From positions 140,210,501 to 140,274,500 of the forward strand of contig CM075651.1 in assembly GCA_037953625.1 (NCBI GenBank): a stretch of DNA of 64,000 bases, read 5' to 3'. How positions within the stretch are numbered: position 1 is the stretch's first letter; each line of letters opens with the position of its first letter. A program made the position numbers and the translations under genes. The notes under the pieces are model-generated. The model made no database searches, was not told the DNA's origin, and saw nothing but the letters and a program-made list of their open reading frames with translations. The stretch is from Crotalaria pallida. Lineage: Eukaryota; Streptophyta; Magnoliopsida; Fabales; Fabaceae. This document shows, in pieces, positions 21,574 to 32,867 of the stretch.

Positions 21574-23366
21574 TCATTTGCTCATTTTGGGTACCCAAAT
21601 TATGTTGGGTCCCTTTTTGTTAGTCTTGGATGATTCTCCCTTCTTAATCCAAACATAAGTACCATTTTGAATTCCAAAAGATTTGATATGGCACTTATTG
21701 TTGGTATGTCCAAATTTTCCACAATAAAAGCAAGTTGGTTTCTTTGTAAAATCAATTTTTGAGAATGAACCAACTTCTTTATTTTTCTTTTTCTTGTGGA
21801 CATATCCTAAACCGGTTTTGTTTGAATTGTGTCTAAGAGAACCAATCAATCGATCTAGGTTTCTATCACTTTTGTTAAAAGTGTTGAGTTTGATTTTCAA
21901 ATCATTTACTTCCTTTTCAAGCTCACAACACTTTTCACAATGAGTGATGATATATGATGGATTTGCATTCTCACAAACATGACTAGAGTTAGCAAGTTCC
22001 AAAGATGCATTTTGGAGTTTCAAATCATTAATAGATTTTTCTAATTCATTGATTTCCTTTTGATACTCCAAAAGCTTCTTTCCTTTTTCTTTGTTAACTT
22101 TAGCAAGTCTTTCAAATTGAGTGAGCATTTCATTATATTCATTTAACAAATCATCATAAGAAATAGTATGAGAAGAGGTGTAAGAATAATTAGATGATAC
22201 CTCATCCTCACTCTCATTGCCATTTCTTTCACTACTTGAGGAGGCTTCATTGTCATTCTTGGCCATGAGGCATAGCTTGGCTTCCTCATCATCCGAACTA
22301 CTTGAGGATGACTTGGAATCCTTTTTCGGTTCATCCCAAACAATGTAAGCTCTTTTCCCCTTGTCATCTTGAGTCTTCCTCTCATTCTTTCTCAAGTAGG
22401 TGGGACATTCCATTTTTATGTGTCCTATCCCACCACACTCATGACACTTCACAATTTCACTTGAGCTTTTATTTCTTTGCTTGTTATCCTTGGATCTTTT
22501 GTCTTGAGGTCTCTTGTCCTTAGAGAATGATGAACTACCCTTTTTGCCTTTGAGGAATTTGTTGAACCTCTTGGCAAATAAACTAAAGTCTTCCTCATTT
22601 AGAGCACGATCGACGCCTTCACTTGAAGATTCATCTTCATCCTCTTTTGACATTTTGGTTGAGGCTTTTAGAGAGATGCTCTTCTTTTTCTTGTCCGAGT
22701 CTTCATTTAAGTGAAGTCTTGATAGTTCCATTTCATGTTCTTGGAGCTTCCCAAACAAGGTTGTCAAGTCCATAGATTTTACATCCTTAGCTTCCTTGAT
22801 GGCGGTCACCTTAGGTTGCCATCTCCTATCAAGACATCTCAAGACTTTGTTAGTAGTTTCACCATCTCTAAATTCCTTTCCTAAGCCAATCAATTGGTTA
22901 ACGATATGTGTGAACCTTGTTTGCATATCATTGATAGACTCATTAGGGAACATATGAAAGAACTCATATTCATGAGTTAAAGCATTTAATCTTGAGTCTC
23001 TAACTTCACTAGTTCCCTCATGAGTAATTTGCAAGGTATCCCACATTTCTTTAGCCGATTGACATTGTGAAATCCTATGAAATTCATTTTTGGACAAAGC
23101 GGAGAAGATGATATTTTTAGCTTTTAAATCATATGAAACTTTCTTTTTATCATCTTCATTCCAACTTGTCCTAGGAATAACAATGGCTTCACCATTAATC
23201 ACCCTTCTAGGAATATAAGGACCTTTTTCAATTGCGTCCCAAATATCGGTGTCATTGCTTCTACAAAGACTCTCATTCTAATCTTCCAATAAGAATAATC
23301 TTCACCATTGAAGAATGGAGGTCGGTTAAGAGACATAGACCCTTCTTGTTGATTGCTAGAGCCCAT
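21574..23366 (-). pseudogene. gag: Copia gag polyprotein, frameshifted
   Basis: The start is the ATG at 23,366, which leads into MGSSNQQEGS and a YSYWKIRM segment typical of Copia Gag N-termini. A frame change near 23,260 separates it from the main frame (open from about 23,202). The main part has the UBN2/gag fold signature (AKEMWDTLQITHEGT), then a charged region and two CCHC zinc knuckles, CHECGGIGHIKMEC and CFYCGKFGHTNNKC. Two knuckles and a long charged and coiled-coil insert fit Sirevirus Gag. The frame ends at 21,574, just before the protease frame, so Gag and Pol are in different frames here. This may be another lesion or a natural shift; only a family alignment would tell. Confidence 0.85.
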
Positions 23367-23421
23367 TTGTTTCCAAAAGGATCTTTTTCGAAAAAGCTTT
23401 TACGCTCGATCTTTCGACCGA

Positions 23422-23433
23422 GCTCTGATACCA
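23422..23433 (-). other. Primer binding site (initiator tRNA-Met type)
   Basis: On the minus strand, two bases inside the 5' LTR, the sequence TGGTATCAGAGC is the standard Copia primer site complementary to initiator tRNA-Met. It fixes the orientation of the element. Confidence 0.95.
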
Positions 23434-23435
23434 CT

Positions 23436-25001
23436 TGTTGGAAACCAACAAGCGGGCTTAGCAATTACTAGAGGGGGGTGAATAGTAATATGGAAGCAAC
23501 AATGAATAATTTTTGGTGCAATTAAAAGATAATCGATCAAAAGCTTGTTTTTCTGAAACTGGGCAATTTACTCGAGTGAATTTAGAAACACTCGCGTGTT
23601 TTTCAGAAAACCTGAAAAACACTCGCGTGAAAATGAAGAACACTCGAGTGAAATGCTACGAAATACTCGAGTGATTTGGAAAACACTCGAGTGTTTTATG
23701 CAGAACAGAAAGGATCAGTTTCAGAGAAATTTAGCAAAATGGTTCAATATCTTAAAGACTAGTCAAGAGCATATATTAATCAAAGTAGAGAGCAATTAAA
23801 CTAAGTTAAAACAAGTTGAAGACAAGTTAATTGCAACCAATTTCTACTTGAATTATAAAAGCCCCTTTCTAGAGAACTTAGGGTTTTGGTTTTTCTTGAA
23901 ATCTAAGAAAGCTATAAAAGAGAGAGACAACACCAATTTTATCCTGGTTCACACTCAATATAAAGTGCTAATCCAGTTCCCCTAATTAACTTAGGAGTTT
24001 CTACTAGTGATCAAATTGTTAGAAATTACAAGGATAAATTGAGATTCCTCACTCAATCCTAACCATTTTCAAGAGTGTACCAAACTCTTGAAATTTCTAC
24101 CCCAACTTGATTTGGTGATGAAGAGTCCCTTCTTCTTAAGCTCCTTGGAACCTCCAAGAGCCCACCAAGCTAAGAATCCTCTTAGTCTTTGTGCTTGAGA
24201 ACCTCTCATGGCTTGAGAAACTTGGATACCTCACCAAGTACTTGGATACCTCACCAAGATTTTCTAAACAAGCTAAAGTGTTTGAGTGTTTGAGAATTTT
24301 ACATCAAATAATTCTCTTACAATTGAAGCACACTCTCTTAACTCACTAAGACAAATAATAAAGATGAATGCTTGGTTGAGTTTAGAGAGAGAAATGATTT
24401 TCAACACTTGAGAGAGAATGAAATCAATTAAAGAGTGTAAGCTTGTTCCATCAAATAAAGTCCACTATTCAGAATATATGAAAGGGGACAAAAGGGAAGG
24501 AAAAACCAAGTTATTCTTCCTTTTTGTCCTCTTCTAACGTTTAAAAAATTTGCTGACAGACCTAAATCACTCGAGTCTTTTTGAAAACACTCGAGTGTTT
24601 TTGGTCAACTCTGATAGTGTTGCTTTTTACTTTATCCAACGGCTATATTACTGAAAGTTCATAAATCACTCGAGTGAATTGAGAATCACTCGAGTGAATT
24701 GCTCAATGTTGGAAAAAATTAAGTTTTTCTAACATTGTTTTCAATTCTCTTCTCAAGTCTAATTGGTTTTAATCTCAACCTTTCATGCATGATTATTATT
24801 TGACCTTATGTGAGAATAAAAACCTAAACTACCCACTCTCATAAATAAAATAAAATACATTAAAATTAAATGAGAATGAATAATTAACTAAGCACTTGAT
24901 CTTCTTTAATGTTGGGCTTGCATTCTTCACTTTAAGTCCATAATTTAATTACATTGTCATCATCAAAATTAATTCGCCTTAATCGGAGACTTGATTTTAC
25001 A
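23436..25001 (-). repeat. Right (5') LTR of the Copia element, 1,566 bp
   Basis: Same borders as the left LTR, with target duplication CAAGC immediately outside. As the 5' LTR of a minus-strand element it should carry the promoter that reads leftwards into gag. It keeps the 30-bp segment missing on the left. The same dispersed CACTCGAGTG and CACTCGCGTG palindromes are present. Confidence 0.95.
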
Positions 25002-26083
25002 CAAGCCGCCTAGGTAAAATGAAGCAAGAGGAAGGCGTGTACCTTCCGACAGGAGACAAGCAAAAAGAAAGACGCATGGGCTTACAGACTCCCATGGCGG
25101 TCCAGGAAACACATATCTGCTGAGCCAAAAAGCAACGAAGGCGGCACGGCAGAGGCGTGAATCGGTGACAGGTCCGGATTGGAATTTACCATCATGAAAA
25201 TCGCCAAAGAAATAGCGAATCCAGCAAGCAAAGGTGTACTTGACAGAAGAGCGTTGACTTGCCCTTCGACTCTTAGGAACCAAGTTCCCAGTACCTCTCA
25301 CCCGTTGAGAGGAGGAGCCCTTTGCATATGAGGCGCGCCTTCGTTTGAAAAGGTCCCGAGAATACTTGGCGCTTAGAGCCGAGGCGGCTTTCAGTTGCAC
25401 GACAGTTCAGAAAAATGTTCATCAACATTCTCCACATCAAGGTCTGCATCTCCAAAAGCGGGAAGACCAAGAAGTATAATCATGTCTTCAAGTGTTGGGG
25501 TGAACTCTCCCCACGATGTCAAGAAGGTGTGGGTGGAAGAACACCAGCACTGCATCAACATCAACAAATCACTAGGCCTGCGGTTGGCACCAAGCCGAGG
25601 CGACGCCTTGACGGCGGCAACAATCCCTACCTTCTCCAGAATGGCCACGAAAGCGGCATCAGTAGCAAAAATGTGATCAACCCACTCTTGCCATCCAGCA
25701 GTGCCTCCCACGCGAACGTTGAAGTTCACATCTACCCAGGGGAACTCCGAGCGGCGAAGGCAGGAGCGGATCAAGGAAGAGCCCAGGGCGCAGTGGTCCT
25801 TACTGTAAGAAGGAGAAGAGATGAGTTCGGCGTCTTCCTCGGAAACCACCATGGCCTTGGAAGACGAGCCAGCAATAAAATCGCCGGAATCGGGACCGGA
25901 AGGCGAATCCGCCTTCACCTCCGTAGCCCAGCGGCGGTACCCCAGTTCGACAGGGTAGGAGAGGGGACAGGGAAGCTCCTGCATGAAGCAATAAGAGATG
26001 GGGCCCGGAAGTTGAATCTCCTCCTCAGAACTCGAGGAAGCGCTCTCAATCATGGGAGAAGCAACAGCTTTTGATTTTGACAT
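25002..26083 (-). pseudogene. Antisense plant-mobile-domain (PMD) gene of the outer element, 5' exon
   Basis: The N-terminal part begins at a Met at 26,083, chosen over the upstream in-frame Met at 26,197 because the intervening residues are hydrophobic and UTR-like. A Ser/Glu-rich leader is followed by a region typical of the plant mobile domain (PF10536 family): WGEFTPTLEDMIILLGLP, encoded at about 25,480-25,530. PMD proteins such as the MAIL1/MAIN group in Arabidopsis act in silencing, and related copies are carried by retrotransposons. A one-base frame change near 25,395 separates the two open segments, and the frame then runs to the Copia insertion at 25,002. It continues at 5,763. The transcript direction is opposite to the element, as for the extra ORFs known in Tat-lineage Gypsy elements. 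Whether it is expressed is unknown. Confidence 0.65.
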
Positions 26084-26656
26084 GATGATGGCGAATGCAG
26101 GAGAAGAGGCAAACAGGGGAGAGCAGGAAAGCAGGAAACAAGGGAGTAACGGAGGAAAGTTTTTTTTTAGAGAAAGAAGTTTCAGACACAAGAGCACGAA
26201 GAAGAAAGAGAACGAGTGGAAGAAAAGGAGAAAAACTGAAAAGGCTTAAGGGAGTTTCGAAAGTAGGAGTGAAAAGGGGGGAACATGGGAAAACGTGCAA
26301 ATATCAAAACTGAAGGATATTTGCCTCCTCCCCCTAACGACACGTGGAGCGCAACAGAAGAATGGAGGGAAGAAAACCAAAAGACTTACCAGTGAGGACC
26401 CGTTGAAAAGACCCCACTAAACGACGAAATTCAAAGCGGAAACTGCCAAGCGATCAGTAAGCCAAAAGAAATACGAAGGACACTCACGATGCAGAGGCGT
26501 CCCCTTATGCACGCCTTCCCCAGAAATCGAAGGCGGCGCCGAAAGAAATAACAAGAAGGCGGAGCACAAAGAATGGGGAATCAAGAAAAGAAGAAACAAG
26601 CGAGAATACACAAAAATAGGATTTGCACTGAGAATGAAATTCTTCCCCTCTCACTG
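26084..26656. other. Region between the antisense gene and the 3' LTR of the outer element
   Basis: Purine-rich plus strand with several AAGGCG words. It should contain the promoter and 5' UTR of the minus-strand PMD gene, but I cannot point to a secure TATA box. No separate gene is supported. Confidence 0.4.
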
Positions 26657-26669
26657 CAAAGGGGGCAAT
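26657..26669 (+). other. Polypurine tract of the outer element
   Basis: The purine run CAAAGGGGGCAAT sits directly before the TGTTGATACCC that opens the LTR, as expected for the plus-strand primer of an element oriented left to right. Confidence 0.65.
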
Positions 26670-27816
26670 TGTTGATACCCAAATATTTGATGGCCCAAAT
26701 TACAAGGCCCAAATCATGTGAGGGCCCAAAAGTTGTCAAACAAAGATAAAGATACTGAGAAAGGCGCACCAACCCCAGGAATTGCCCAAGGCGATACACC
26801 CCAAGGCGACCAATCTCGATAAGACGTTCAGAACAAAGAGCAAGGCATGCTGATAACGATGAGCGCCATGTGCTATCTCAAAGCGTCCCAGATGCCACGA
26901 AAACCCGAAGAGAACATTGTAGTAAGTAAAGGCGATCCGGGAGTGGGAGCCAATGGAAGGCGCACTCATGACCAATCAAGGGCGGCATAGCTATCCAAAG
27001 CCCTAGCGGCTCACAGAGGAAGTCAAGAGAGAATCTTTTATTCACCCAAGACAAAGCTAAGGGGAGTAAGACTTGGAGTCCTCTCCTTCGTAATCATCAA
27101 AGGCCAAAGTCAGGAATGGTAAAGAAGACAAAGCCACTGAAAAGATGCTCTGGACACATGATGCAAGCGGTCATTAACCAGCAGACGAAGGGAAGCGAAC
27201 AGAGACCACTGGTCCAAGAGACCACTATAAATAAAGAGGAAAAAGGAGGAGAGGCCCCGGAGGAGGGAGAGGGGAGAAAAAGAAAGGGGAAAAAGGTTAG
27301 CCAAGTCCCCAAAGAGCCAGAGGAATAATACCTTAAAGCGAGACCGTAGTTGCAATGCAATACACATAATATACACGAGAGACACAAAGCTCCTCCCTCC
27401 GAAAAACGGAGAAGTGTCATGAAGAAGCGAGAGGCAGAATAAACAACAAAGGAATAACAGAAAAGGAGGAAAAGCCAGAAGGCGTGCACCTCCAGCAACC
27501 ACCGTAAAAGCCAAGACGAGGGGGTCAGAATACCCGAAATACCACGACCAACAACGGCTACAACACGGAGGGCGTACAATAAAGAGGAAGCTCCCTTCTG
27601 AAACTCGAGATTTAGCAATGTAAAAGGGGTGTAAAGCCGAAGCGCACACTCCTTTCTTTGTAAAAGAAACCACAAATGTGGGAGCCATTTCCTTGTATTC
27701 CTCCCCTCTGTACCTCGTCTTGATATAATGAAAGCCTAAAGCTTCACAAAGTTTACGAACCCACTATCTCTTTTAATTAAACAATCATTATCGCACAAAG
27801 CGGTCCGAAACACACA
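26670..27816 (+). repeat. 3' LTR of the outer element (end approximate)
   Basis: It starts TGTTGATACCC right after a polypurine tract. A TATA-like CTATAAATAA lies near 27,224, as expected for an LTR promoter. The sequence is rich in AAGGCG/GGCGA words in its first half. The right border is not fixed: the opposite LTR is incomplete and no target duplication could be matched, so I place it at the CA near 27,816. Open frames on the minus strand (27,097-27,688) are products of purine bias and not genes. Confidence 0.6.
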
Positions 27817-28812
27817 ATATGAATATTTTAGATTCGAACAAAATTATCTCATATGGGCAGTAAAATCGAAGTGTAGAAAATACTAAAAAACATACTTGGC
27901 TTGAATTGAAACCTCGAAGTTAAGACAACAAACATAACATATAACCTGCTGTAATTAAAGTAAAGCCTGCCCCACGCTAGCATATAAGTTTGTGTTTGGC
28001 AGTTTTATAGCTTGAGGTATACAAACTGAGTTTTTTTGTTTTTTTTTTTAAAATTTATTTATAAGTCTCAAAATTGATTTTTGAGATCCTAAATTAGATT
28101 TTTTTCAAATATTTTTGACAACTCGTTTCATGAATGACGAGATGCGAAGCAGAGACGAAGTCAAAGGGTGACTAGCGGTTGACCGGTTGCCATGCATGGT
28201 CACCCCATTAAAAGCTTGTTTGAATAATGCCTTAAAAAATTCTTCACGGCACCCCTCACTAATCATTTTTTTGCCGATTTCTTTTTTCTTTTTGTTGATT
28301 TTTTTGGTTTGATGTCTTGCTTTTAATCTCGACCCCTCTTCAGATTGAAACCTGGCTTCGTCCCTGATGTGAAGTGTTTCAATAGGATAGATGTCCCACA
28401 GCCAAGGTGATTGATAAACTGACATGCTTAATATATGATCTTTGATAAAGATGTGTTACTTTAGGGTTTAGAAAACTAATTTTTCCCTTGCGATAAATGT
28501 GTTATTTATAGAGGGACTTTTGATTTATCATGTTTATATGTTAAGTTGGATTAAGATAATCACTAACTATGGATAAAATATTTAGCAAGAATAATCAAAA
28601 TATTCCTAATATTCAATTAAGCTGTTGTTTATAGGAGAAATTTATTTCAATATTGCAAAAATGAATAAAGATTTTTGAAATCCGTCAGGTTGTTTCATAT
28701 TTATGAAAATTTGTTTTTTTATTGTTGGAAAATCAGTTTGGCTCATATGACTTCTCAACGTTTATTTTTTTTTATATTGTAGATCCGTTTGGCCCAAACC
28801 AACTTCTTAACA
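27817..28812. other. Intergenic sequence, no gene recognised
   Basis: AT-rich after the outer element's LTR. The only longer open frame (28,105-28,425, minus) has a Lys/Ser-rich, low-complexity translation and no family signature. I see nothing else. Confidence 0.5.
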
Positions 28813-29791
28813 TAATTTTTTGGCTTATTTATGCTTTTGGTCCCTAATAATTCAGTGTGTTTTGGTTTTAGTCCCTATAAGTTATTTTGACCGGGACTGA
28901 TCCTTAATTTTTCAAATATTTTGGTTTTGATCCACTCAATTATGAAAAAATTGTTATTTGCTGACGTGGCTAGCGGAACATTATATCAACAGTCACGTAG
29001 TAGTGTGAGAAGACGCCAAATAAGTGATATAACATGGATGATACAGATCCATGAACACAAAATGGTCTCATACGCAAAATGTGACACCCTTCCGGATTAC
29101 CCAAATATAATATAGTATTTATGCTTTATATTGGATAATATAAGGACTTGTGAGCTAAGAAAATATGGTAAATAAAATTTTCTTTAAAGCGGGTGCACAA
29201 TTCATCTAATGGAACTCTTGGAGAATAAATTCTAAAATCTTTTAAAACACTTGTATCGAGTTCGGCGATTTCTAAAACCTTTTCTCAAGCAGGATAACAT
29301 TCGTTCTTTAGAAATTTCTTTACATTTTACAATCAATTGAAGCTACCCATACTTTGTTCAATAAAATTGATACCGTCAATTAATACTTATAGCCGAGCTC
29401 ATTTATAAGTTAAATCAGAGTAAGCGGAAATTACTGGACTATACAACTGATATAATATAAACATAGATTTTCATATATACGAAAGAGTCATACATACATA
29501 GTCCATGAGAAAAGTCACCAAGTTCCAAAATATAACAAGTCCATATAAACAGATCTACATCACTATGATACTATAACCCTAGAGTAAAACATATGTACAA
29601 TATATACATCATCAAAATACAACCCCAAGGATAGTCACGTAGATCCATCAGCATCAAATGCAGTAGTAGTAGCAGCAGTAGTCTCCCAAAACATAGGTAA
29701 TAAAGTAGTAGCATCATCATCACAGCAGCAGCAGCACATCTCCTCCACACACCGGATCCTCGGATCCACGTCATACACCATACACATGTAC

Positions 29792-30265
29792 CTAGGGATC
29801 ATCGTCCCTCCAGTCACTCCCAGAAGAATGCACGACAGGCTCGCTCCCACTCTCGTCCTCCACCGGATCCTCCTCGATCTCATCCGAGGGAGAGTGTACC
29901 ATACCACTGGGTACCGGGTCAGGTGATGGTGAAACCCTGACGGGGCTCCTCGGATAAGAAGGGGGAGTCTCCTCGCGGACAACTCTCGAAGTAAAAGGGT
30001 GAGAGCGGGTAGGTCGAAAATGAAAACTATGGTAAGAGCGAGCTGGTCGCATGGGAGGGGGTCCATGATAAGTATAAAACGGGGGTACATGCATAGTGTA
30101 TATGATGGGAATCCTAAACCTACGAGGACGGAATCGCATCAGCGGGTTAGGGTGGTAGAATGTGAACTCTACCTCCCCCTCATACACCGCGCGATGGTCC
30201 TCATAGATCCATACGCCACTAGGAAGTGGCCGGATCTCGATGCAAGCAATGTAACGAGACATCAC
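29792..30265 (-). CDS. Unassigned ORF in the solo LTR
   Basis: 157 residues. The N-terminal half is enriched in Arg, Pro, His and Tyr (FRPRRFRIPIIYTMHVPPF), the C-terminal half in Ser, Pro, Glu and Asp. I recognise no family and no motif. It lies inside an LTR, in the same direction as the presumed element. Its codon pattern looks less random than its neighbours, but coding status is unproven. It could be a remnant of a captured gene or chance. Confidence 0.3.
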   Translation of the reverse strand: MMSRYIACIEIRPLPSGVWIYEDHRAVYEGEVEFTFYHPNPLMRFRPRRFRIPIIYTMHVPPFYTYHGPPPMRPARSYHSFHFRPTRSHPFTSRVVREETPPSYPRSPVRVSPSPDPVPSGMVHSPSDEIEEDPVEDESGSEPVVHSSGSDWRDDDP

Positions 30266-30997
30266 CTACAAGGGCATAGGGGTAAGCAATTCTACTCACA
30301 TAATCAATAGAGAATAAATCATGCAACATATGAAAGATAATAATGCATCAATTAATAACAATCACATATAACACTTAGCAGTTAATGAATGCACATAGGA
30401 TGCTCACACTTATTTCATTTATCACAATTAATTTAAATGAGTGGCATGATGCATGACTTTAGCTCTCAAGCCTATCTCCATCATACTATGTCACTCTCTG
30501 ACGTCCATCCCTGACAACCCAGCACTCATCAGTGCGTTGTATTCCTAGGTATACAACAATTCGTACATTCACCTAGAATGTACACGACAAGCTTGGTATC
30601 CATGCCACCCGAGCATATCCCGTCATCCAAACGGACCGTCATCCAAACGATATAACCATATCGGCATCCACTCAGCCGACCACGTCAACGACGTGTCATC
30701 AAGCAAGCGTATTGGCACTCCCAGAGGCCCTCCACATGTTTACCAAAAACATGATATACGTCCTACCATCCAAACTCCAGTATGAATGCATTAACTTTAC
30801 TTAAAAGGAATTGATTGATGTTTCGTCCTTTTATTAATACACTACGTGCCTCCCGAGCAACGTGTCATCATTATTCAAATGAAAATATCATAACATCAAT
30901 CAGTTTCTTTTAAGTCCAGGATCACTTGGTTTATTGTCTTTTAAGAGTTACAAAATGACTTAGAATTGAAAATGGTATTTTTAAGTATCTGACTAAA

Positions 30998-31285
30998 AAT
31001 ACTCGAGTGTTTTCCAAAATACTCGAGTAATTTATCATTTTCCAGATTCTACTCGAGTGGTTCATAATTATACTCGAGTCGTTCATGTCTTTTTAGAGAT
31101 TTAGGTTTTCAGGTCTTCATAAATATACTCGAGTAATTCATGAGATACTCGAGTATTCCATTATCCAGAATACTCGAGTAGTTCATACATTACTCGAGTG
31201 TTCAATCTGATTCCCAAATTGGTGCGCCAATTTTCACTCTGGTGCACCACGAAATACTCGAGTGTTAAGCCAAATACTCGAGTAT
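30998..31285. repeat. ACTCGAG palindrome cluster in the solo LTR
   Basis: Ten copies of ATACTCGAGTG or ATACTCGAGTA-like words lie 15-65 bp apart, and two more are at 32,319 and 32,339. The CTCGAG core is exact in all. Spacers are unrelated to each other, so this is not an ordinary tandem array. Confidence 0.85.
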
Positions 31286-32867
31286 ATGCAGACAGAACAG
31301 AGTGAAACTTGGTTTTTACATACCATTTCAATTTCTAAACACTTTTAATCCAAACCAGTGATCACAGTAGTTCACATACCATATATTGAACATGTTGCTA
31401 TACTCATTTCATATCAAATAACCAATTTGACAGAGAATCAACCATTTATGCATAATTTACACAATTTAGCAACTCAACACCTCAAATTTCAAAATAAGCA
31501 TAACACTCATAAAACAATGGTCATTTAACCTTGCATGCATGGTATAAAACTTGCTCAACACAGTTTTAGAGCAAAACTTGGTCTCCAAACCAAAGTTCCT
31601 ATTCAATCTAAGCCCTTAGAGCCTCTTGGTGGCTCTCTAACACAAATAATGGATTTCAAACTCTATCTAGTGAATATAATTACTTCCCCTTACCTCTCAG
31701 ATGTGAATCAACAGAAAGAAATCCAAGAAAAGAGCTCCAACACCAGAAATCAACTTGAACTTCACATGCAGAGCAGTTTTGAGTGCATCACCAAAACCGA
31801 ATTGGTTTACCCACAAAACAGAGATAAGAATTGGGGAAAATTAGATTTCTAGAATCTATACAACATCAACTAACTAAAGGAATTAAGTTTGAGACTCAGG
31901 GATTCACGAGCTTACCGAAACCGATGATCAAAGTAAGCTCCAAACACCAACTCAAGCAAGGACAGCTTCACTTCAAGCCTTCGATTCTCTCAACACACTC
32001 ACTCAATCCTCACAATTTTGGTGTTTATACAAAGCTCATGATGTGAGCTTTGTATTCGTGTATCATTCGAATCCTAACACTCAGAATTGAAGGAGAATCG
32101 AAGAGCAAAACCCAGGAACCCTAACTGAAGCAACACACCCGAATTTGATCAAGAAGCTCAGCAATTTGGTGTTGATTGGCTTAAATAGAGTGGGGAAACA
32201 CTCATGCAGGTCGACACGACTACTAGGGTGGTGGCAAGATGATGATTTCGTGTCAACGACACGGAATCGTTGGCGGTGACTCACCAAACGCACTCACTCG
32301 TGCAGTTTGACCCAGAATACTCGAGTTTTTCAGAAAATACTCGAGTATTTTTCCCAAATTTTGAAAAATAATTATTTTATTTACTTTCCCTCCAAAACCT
32401 TTCCTATAATTGCTTCTAGGTCCCAACCCAGGGACTTATATGCAAAACTCTTATTTTATGCATTGAAATAATTTCCACACATCAACTAGTTATATGAACA
32501 CAAATTTTAATCAAGGATTAATTTAGAAACTATTAATTATAATTAAATTATAATTAACATTTCATTAATCGGGGATTAAAATTTTGGGGTGTTACACAAA
32601 ATGGTCTCATACGCAGAATTTTGCGTTTATGGACCTAAATCATTCATTTCAAAATACTTATTTGGCGCTATCTCGCATCATGTAGCTATTGGCGTGAGTT
32701 TCCGTTAACCACGTCAAGAAATAATTGATTTTTTTTTAATAGATGGGACCAAAACCAAAATGTTTAAAAAATTAGGGACCAGTCACAGTCAAAATAACTT
32801 TTAGGGACTAAAACCAAAACACGTTGAACTTTTAGAATCAAAACCATAAATAAACCTAATTTTTTTA

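Larger units (their letters stand above)
5764..25001 (-). mobile_element. Sirevirus-like Ty1/Copia LTR retrotransposon (B), interrupted
   Basis: The element is bounded by TG...CA LTRs and flanked by CAAGC at 5,759-5,763 and 25,002-25,006. It reads right to left: 5' LTR, tRNA-Met-type primer site, gag, pol in Copia order (protease, integrase, RT, RNase H), an extra ORF, polypurine tract, 3' LTR. LTRs of about 1.55 kb, a long gag with two zinc knuckles, and an ORF between pol and the 3' LTR fit the SIRE/Maximus (Sirevirus) lineage, well known in legumes. Without the nested element at 8,489-16,990 it would be about 10.7 kb. It is defective: there are frame changes in gag and RNase H, stops in pol and in the extra ORF, and the insertion. 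The LTRs differ at roughly 18 bases plus one 30-bp gap by eye, so the insertion is relatively recent. Confidence 0.95.
29080..32596 (-). mobile_element. Solo LTR, 3.5 kb, Gypsy (Tekay/Del-like)
   Basis: The sequence runs from TGTGACACCC to GGGGTGTTACA with the 5-bp duplication CAAAA at 29,075-29,079 and 32,597-32,601. No internal region, primer site, gag or pol is present, so this is an LTR left after recombination between two LTRs. Read on the minus strand it opens TGTAACACCCC, a start often seen in Tekay/Del chromoviruses, whose LTRs are of this size. It also contains about twelve ACTCGAG palindromes (31,001-31,285, 32,319, 32,339). Confidence 0.8.
28822..32858. mobile_element. Mutator-type foldback MITE, split by a solo LTR
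   Basis: The outer arms, 28,822-29,074 and 32,602-32,858, are inverted copies of each other over about 230 bp (for example GTTTTGGTTTTAGTCCCT on the left). They are flanked by the 9-bp duplication TAATTTTTT at 28,813-28,821 and 32,859-32,867. Long terminal inverted repeats and a 9-bp duplication are Mutator hallmarks. The solo LTR at 29,080-32,596 lies in the loop. Its landing site held a 17-bp tandem repeat, CAAAATGGTCTCATACG, so that word now lies on both sides. Confidence 0.85.

Noticed and set aside
27097..27688. Two overlapping 192-codon frames on the minus strand
   Set aside because: They lie in the LTR of the outer element, in two frames of the same purine-biased sequence, with low-complexity translations.
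30998..31285. CRISPR-like or satellite reading of the ACTCGAG words
   Set aside because: Words are 10 bp, palindromic, irregularly spaced, and not associated with any cas-like gene.
29075..32618. A 22-bp target duplication around the 3.5-kb LTR
   Set aside because: The extra bases are a tandem repeat already in the target; the real duplication is the 5-bp CAAAA.
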